64,000 bases of DNA, from NCBI RefSeq assembly GCF_003945545.1, contig NZ_CP029617.1:2739001-2803000 (forward strand), in the 5' to 3' direction. Numbering within the stretch: position 1 is the first letter of the stretch; each line of letters starts with the position of its first letter. The notes under the pieces were generated by a model that saw nothing but the letters and a program-made list of their open reading frames with translations, did not search any database and was not told the DNA's origin. Both the position numbers and the translations under genes were made by a program. Below are positions 61,099-64,000 of the stretch, in pieces. The DNA is from Streptomyces sp. WAC 01529 (GTDB lineage Bacteria; Actinomycetota; Actinomycetes; Streptomycetales; Streptomycetaceae).

Positions 61099-62079
61099 AT
61101 GGCATCCGAAGAGATCGAACCGGAGCCGATCGAGCGCTACGACCTTGCCCCGATGGCGGCAAGTTGGGTTCGCTCCCTCCGCTCCCGCAACGCGTCAGAC
61201 AACACGATCCGGATCTACTCAGGCGCCGCGAAGGCGTTCGGCAAGTTCCTGCTCGAGGAGTACGAGCCGGCCGCCGAGGGCTCGAAGGAGCCGCCCACAG
61301 AGCTCGGCGAGATTCACCGCGAACACGTCGAGGCTTACGTCACGACGACCATTGCGCGCACGAGCGCGAGCAATGCCCACGTGCACTACCGGTCGCTGAA
61401 GACGATGTTCAACTGGCTCGTAGACGAGGAAGAGATCGACAAGCACCCCATGCGGACGATGAAGCCGCCGACCCTTGCCGAGGTCGAGGTGCCCGTGATC
61501 TCCGACACGGAGCTCTCGAGGCTCTTCCAGACATGCCGCGGCAAGTCGTACGCCGAGCGGCGCGACGCGGCGATACTGCTGCTCTTCCTCGACACGGGGG
61601 TGCGCCTCGCGGAGTTGGCCGACCGCAGGGTCGGCGATCTCGACCTCGATCTCTGCGTACTGCGCGTGCTCGGGAAGAAGAGCAAATGGCGCACGGTGCC
61701 GTTCGGCAAGACGACAGCGCTCGCGCTCGACCGGTACATGCGCGCGGCTGCGAAGCACAAAGGGAAGCCGCTCGACGCCGACATGTGGCTGTGGTGGGGC
61801 GCCGGCGGCCGCCATGTCATGCACCGGTTCACGATCTGGGGCGTCGGGCAGATGCTCAAGAACCGGTGCGCGCAGGCGCAGATCACCGCGCTCCATCCGC
61901 ACCAATTCCGGCACACGTTCGCGCACAAATGGAAGCTCAGCGGCGGCAGCGACGACGACCTCATGCGGATCACTGGATGGAGCTCGCGCGAGATGATCAA
62001 CCGGTACGGCGCGTCGGCCGGCAGCGAGCGAGCGCGCGCGGCGCACGCCCGACTCAGCCCGGTCGACTCGCTCAGGTAG
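61099..62079 (+). CDS. Tyrosine-type site-specific integrase
   Basis: This 326-residue tyrosine recombinase has an N-terminal SAM-like core-binding domain (RSLRSRNASDNTIRIYSGA) and a catalytic domain. The catalytic residues are R169 (DTGVRLAEL), H268 and R271 (HPHQFRHTFAH), and Y303 (INRYGAS). It would integrate and, with an excision factor, excise the element at tRNA-Arg. The ATG at 61099 (MASEEIEPEP) is chosen because it fits the promoter; the frame is open upstream to within the tRNA. A palindromic operator lies in its promoter. The element is probably an actinomycete integrative conjugative element or a prophage; the rest is outside the window. Confidence 0.92.
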   Translation: MASEEIEPEPIERYDLAPMAASWVRSLRSRNASDNTIRIYSGAAKAFGKFLLEEYEPAAEGSKEPPTELGEIHREHVEAYVTTTIARTSASNAHVHYRSLKTMFNWLVDEEEIDKHPMRTMKPPTLAEVEVPVISDTELSRLFQTCRGKSYAERRDAAILLLFLDTGVRLAELADRRVGDLDLDLCVLRVLGKKSKWRTVPFGKTTALALDRYMRAAAKHKGKPLDADMWLWWGAGGRHVMHRFTIWGVGQMLKNRCAQAQITALHPHQFRHTFAHKWKLSGGSDDDLMRITGWSSREMINRYGASAGSERARAAHARLSPVDSLR

Positions 62080-62100
62080 CGGGCACAAGAAAGCCCCGGC

Positions 62101-62122
62101 GGCCGGCTCGCGTGAGCCGGCC
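62101..62122. terminator. Hairpin between convergent int and a small gene
   Basis: GGCCGGCTC-GCGT-GAGCCGGCC is a perfect 9-bp stem located 22 bp after the integrase stop codon. There is no U tract. Confidence 0.6.
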
Positions 62123-62151
62123 CGTGCCAGGGCAACAGGGGCGGGTCGGGC

Positions 62152-62340
62152 CTATGGCTCGACCCGTTCGACGTTCAGGCAGCCGACGAGCCGTGGAATG
62201 CGCAGACAGACGAGCGCGAGGGCGGTCGCTTCGTCCATCTGGGCGGGATCGTGAGCGACTCGCACATACGTGCCGAAGTCTCTGAACAGCATCGGCGTAC
62301 CTTCGTCGAGGTCGACCGGTTCAACGCGTACATCTGTCAC
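62152..62340 (-). CDS. Small protein of the integrated element, unknown function
   Basis: This 62-residue protein starts at GTG 62340 with AGGGGG five or so bases upstream. It reads MTDVRVEPVDLDEG and ends VGCLNVERVEP, with no recognised motif. Short genes of this kind are common next to integrases in actinomycete elements, but excisionase-type DNA-binding residues are not evident. The 211 bp upstream (62341-62551) are less GC-rich than the host and contain no gene I can support. Confidence 0.5.
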   Translation of the reverse strand: MTDVRVEPVDLDEGTPMLFRDFGTYVRVAHDPAQMDEATALALVCLRIPRLVGCLNVERVEP

Positions 62341-62551
62341 CTGACCCCCTAACCCGCTTGGGCTCTCCGGGCATGCCGGTTCGCACAGGCGTTCGAAACG
62401 CGCGAGGTCAGATCACCATACGGGTTATGAACCACCTTGCGCAGGGTTCACACACGTAACGGCGCGTCACCTTCGCATTGTGACAGTTCAGAGATAAACC
62501 GTTTCGTATGAACAACACACGATCGAGTGACCCCGCAAACGGAGTCGACGC

Positions 62552-62932
62552 CTACGCGTCGCGGGCGTCGCGCTCCCAACGCTCGGCGACCTCACGAGCC
62601 TTGGGGGTGTCCCCCGCAGCGTCGAGCGTCCGGATCATCGTCGCCGGCGCTCCGCCCTTCAGCTCTTCCTCGGTGTAGCCGATCGTCTGTAGGTGCGCAG
62701 CCGCACCGACGATCTCGCGGGGCAGACCGAGCCCTTCCGCGAGCGCAGAGACGAGCTTCGGCGTGACCTTGTACCCCTGCCCGCCGATGATCTTCGCGAT
62801 CAAGCTCTTCCCCGGGGCCCATTCCGTGTCCGGGTCGATGGCGACCGCGGCGAACTCTCGCGTGCTGAATCGCCTATCGCTACCGACGTGCGCCTTCACG
62901 AGCTCGGTGAGTGCGTCGCGCTGCTCTGGCAT
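62552..62932 (-). CDS. Small HTH-type regulatory protein of the integrated element
   Basis: This 126-residue protein begins MPEQRDALTELVKAHVG at ATG 62932, with AGAGGCGG upstream. The middle reads SLIAKIIGGQGYKVTPKLV followed by SALAEGLGLPREIVGAAA, a helix-turn-helix arrangement like phage Cro/CI-type regulators. It is divergent from the second HTH gene across 250 bp that contain two operator copies, so it may share their control. Confidence 0.7.
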   Translation of the reverse strand: MPEQRDALTELVKAHVGSDRRFSTREFAAVAIDPDTEWAPGKSLIAKIIGGQGYKVTPKLVSALAEGLGLPREIVGAAAHLQTIGYTEEELKGGAPATMIRTLDAAGDTPKAREVAERWERDARDA

Positions 62933-63101
62933 GGTTCCGCCTCTCCGGTCACTCGCGTCCACACCGCCCATGCGGTACAGGGGCGAAAAATAGCAGGTCA
63001 GCACGTACAACCGTCCTGCACTTGCGCATCATTGTCCACGATCGAGGGCAGCGCCGGGGATATGAGTCCGACTCAGATCGAAAATTGCCTGTTTCCATAC
63101 C

Positions 63102-63119
63102 TGCCCACGTTCGTGGACA
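63102..63119. promoter_or_regulatory. Operator copy 2 (one mismatch)
   Basis: TGCCCACGTTCGTGGACA matches the integrase operator at 17 of 18 positions. The one change (GGGCA to GGACA) creates the hexamer TGGACA, which serves as the -35 of the next promoter. Confidence 0.75.
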
Positions 63120-63142
63120 CCGCATATGCGATGTGCTTTAGT
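63114..63142 (+). promoter_or_regulatory. Promoter of the HTH regulator gene
   Basis: TGGACA (63114-63119), a 17-bp spacer and TTTAGT (63137-63142) form a moderate promoter. The -35 lies in operator copy 2 and the predicted start lies in operator copy 3. Confidence 0.5.
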
Positions 63143-63144
63143 GG

Positions 63145-63168
63145 AGCTGCCCACGAACGTGGGCAGCT
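63145..63168. promoter_or_regulatory. Operator copy 3 (24-bp perfect palindrome)
   Basis: The core TGCCCACGAACGTGGGCA (63148-63165) is the reverse complement of the integrase operator and is extended by AGC/GCT to 11-bp perfect arms around AA. It lies at the expected transcription start, 15 bases before the regulator's start codon. Confidence 0.85.
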
Positions 63169-63182
63169 CGACGGAGGCGCTC

Positions 63183-63566
63183 ATGATCCATGCCCGATGG
63201 CATCTGTACGACGGCGAGACGCTGCGGACACTGATGCAACGGGCACCGGGCGGCAGGTCACTGACTATGGAAGAGCTCGGCGAGCGAGTCGGGCTCTCGA
63301 AGTCGAAAGTCGGAATGCTCATTTCCGGCGAACGGCCGACCGTTCCGCTCGAAATGGCCGACAGCATATGCGCAGTTCTCGGTGTCCACCGGGGCGCTCT
63401 CTTTTTTCAGCCATTGCCCACGCCCATGGGCGCGGGCAGGCTCACCGGAGGTTCACGCAATGGACGAGATCAACACGAACGAGCGGTCGCTGAAGATGCG
63501 GATCGCGGCACACACGAGCTGGGCGAACACGACCGACCGATCGGCCCGTACCGCCGCCGCCCGTAA
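63183..63566 (+). CDS. XRE-type HTH regulator, probable repressor of the element
   Basis: This 127-residue protein starts at ATG 63183 behind GGAGG. Residues about 26-75 form an XRE/Cro-like helix-turn-helix (LTMEELGERVGLSKSKVGML, then ISGERPTVPLEMADSICAVLG). The last ~45 residues are charged and look unstructured. They overlap the next gene by 107 bp in another frame. Two operator copies cover its own promoter and a third covers the integrase promoter. The simplest reading is an autorepressor that also keeps the integrase off. Confidence 0.8.
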   Translation: MIHARWHLYDGETLRTLMQRAPGGRSLTMEELGERVGLSKSKVGMLISGERPTVPLEMADSICAVLGVHRGALFFQPLPTPMGAGRLTGGSRNGRDQHERAVAEDADRGTHELGEHDRPIGPYRRRP

Positions 63567-63801
63567 GGCGTCGCACTGGACGCGGTTCCTCGACATGGCG
63601 CGCGAGCAGCACCCCGACGCCACCGAGCAGCAGATCGAGCAGATCGCCGAGTCGCTGCGGAAGGCGCATTTCACCGAGCTCGCCCTGCGTTCGGCTGCGT
63701 CCCGCCGCCTCAACGGGCAGGCGAAGCGCTCGCAGCGCACCGCCCGCAACCGCGCCGAGCTCGCGCAGTACGAGGCCGACCGCGACCCCGCCGCGGCGTA
63801 G
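63460..63801 (+). CDS. Small helical protein of the integrated element
   Basis: This 113-residue protein starts at ATG 63460 with CGGAGG nine bases upstream. It is Ala/Arg-rich and helical (DATEQQIEQIAESLRKAHF; SRRLNGQAKRSQRTARNR) and has no recognised domain. Its first 107 bases overlap the end of the HTH regulator gene in a different frame, so either one end is misplaced or the overlap is real. Same-strand order suggests co-transcription with the regulator and the following gene. Confidence 0.65.
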   Translation: MDEINTNERSLKMRIAAHTSWANTTDRSARTAAARKASHWTRFLDMAREQHPDATEQQIEQIAESLRKAHFTELALRSAASRRLNGQAKRSQRTARNRAELAQYEADRDPAAA

Positions 63802-63896
63802 CACCCCGACGCGAGTCGGGGCCGGCCCGGACCGGCATCCGGATCGACCCCTTATCGGCTCGCACCCCACCACAGCTAGAAAGTGAGGCGATCGCC

Positions 63897-64000
63897 TTGA
63901 GCGCTCAGCCTATCGAACGCCCCCCGCTCACCGACTTCGACCGCAAGGCCGACAACGAGCTCGCCGTCGCCGCGATGCTCGACTACCTGCCGCTTCCCGC
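63897..64000 (+). CDS. Partial gene at the right window edge, integrated element
   Basis: An open frame begins at TTG 63897 behind AGTGAGGCG, reads LSAQPIERPPLTDFDRKADN and continues off the window. Only about 34 codons are visible. In actinomycete elements this position is often taken by replication or transfer genes, but the visible part does not identify it. Confidence 0.5.
   Translation, partial: MSAQPIERPPLTDFDRKADNELAVAAMLDYLPLP

Overview
The window looks like a Streptomyces chromosome. It has very high GC, many GTG and TTG starts with strong Shine-Dalgarno sequences, a dynAB/ssbB-type sporulation neighbourhood, an LAXTG surface protein, and carbohydrate ABC operons that lack their own ATPase. 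Nothing was searched or computed. Assignments rest on motifs, gene order and family knowledge.

Layout. (1) 1-12.4 kb: partial serine hydrolase, Tat-type metallophosphoesterase, Nudix hydrolase, secreted subtilase, ECF sigma factor with a membrane partner, asd, a divergent MFS/LysR pair and a DUF1203 protein. (2) 12.4-25 kb: FAD monooxygenase, pepN, an 0.8-kb repeat-filled gap, eamA-lysR, a monooxygenase/tetR divergent pair with a four-site operator array, and malQ with an upstream small gene. (3) 25-38.9 kb: a GH84-like enzyme, HNH nuclease, MscS channel, DHA2-type MFS pump, and a sugar operon (ROK regulator, binding protein, two permeases, GH4 phosphoglycosidase, BadF-type kinase). (4) 39.2-49.9 kb: an extended PknG signalling module in one direction: glnX, glnH, an unknown helical protein, pknG, a PP2C phosphatase, a VWA protein and an FHA protein. 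(5) 49.9-60.6 kb: PCMT-like methyltransferase, truncated globin, thioesterase, ettA, a thioester-domain LAXTG protein, ssbB and dynA-dynB. (6) 60.9-64 kb: tRNA-Arg(TCT) followed at once by a tyrosine integrase and small regulatory genes. This is the left end of an integrated element that continues past the window.

How genes work together. In region 4, GlnH/GlnX would sense amino acids outside the membrane and pass the signal to PknG, as described for the mycobacterial GlnH-GlnX-PknG pathway. Here a phosphatase, a VWA protein and an FHA reader are added, and zinc ribbons recur on the kinase, phosphatase and FHA proteins. In region 6, three copies of an 18-bp palindrome (core TGCCCACG-TT/AA-CGTGGGCA) lie in the promoters of the integrase and of a small HTH gene. 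That suggests one repressor controlling both integration and itself. Several repeat families fill the intergenic space. One of them also sits in frame inside malQ.
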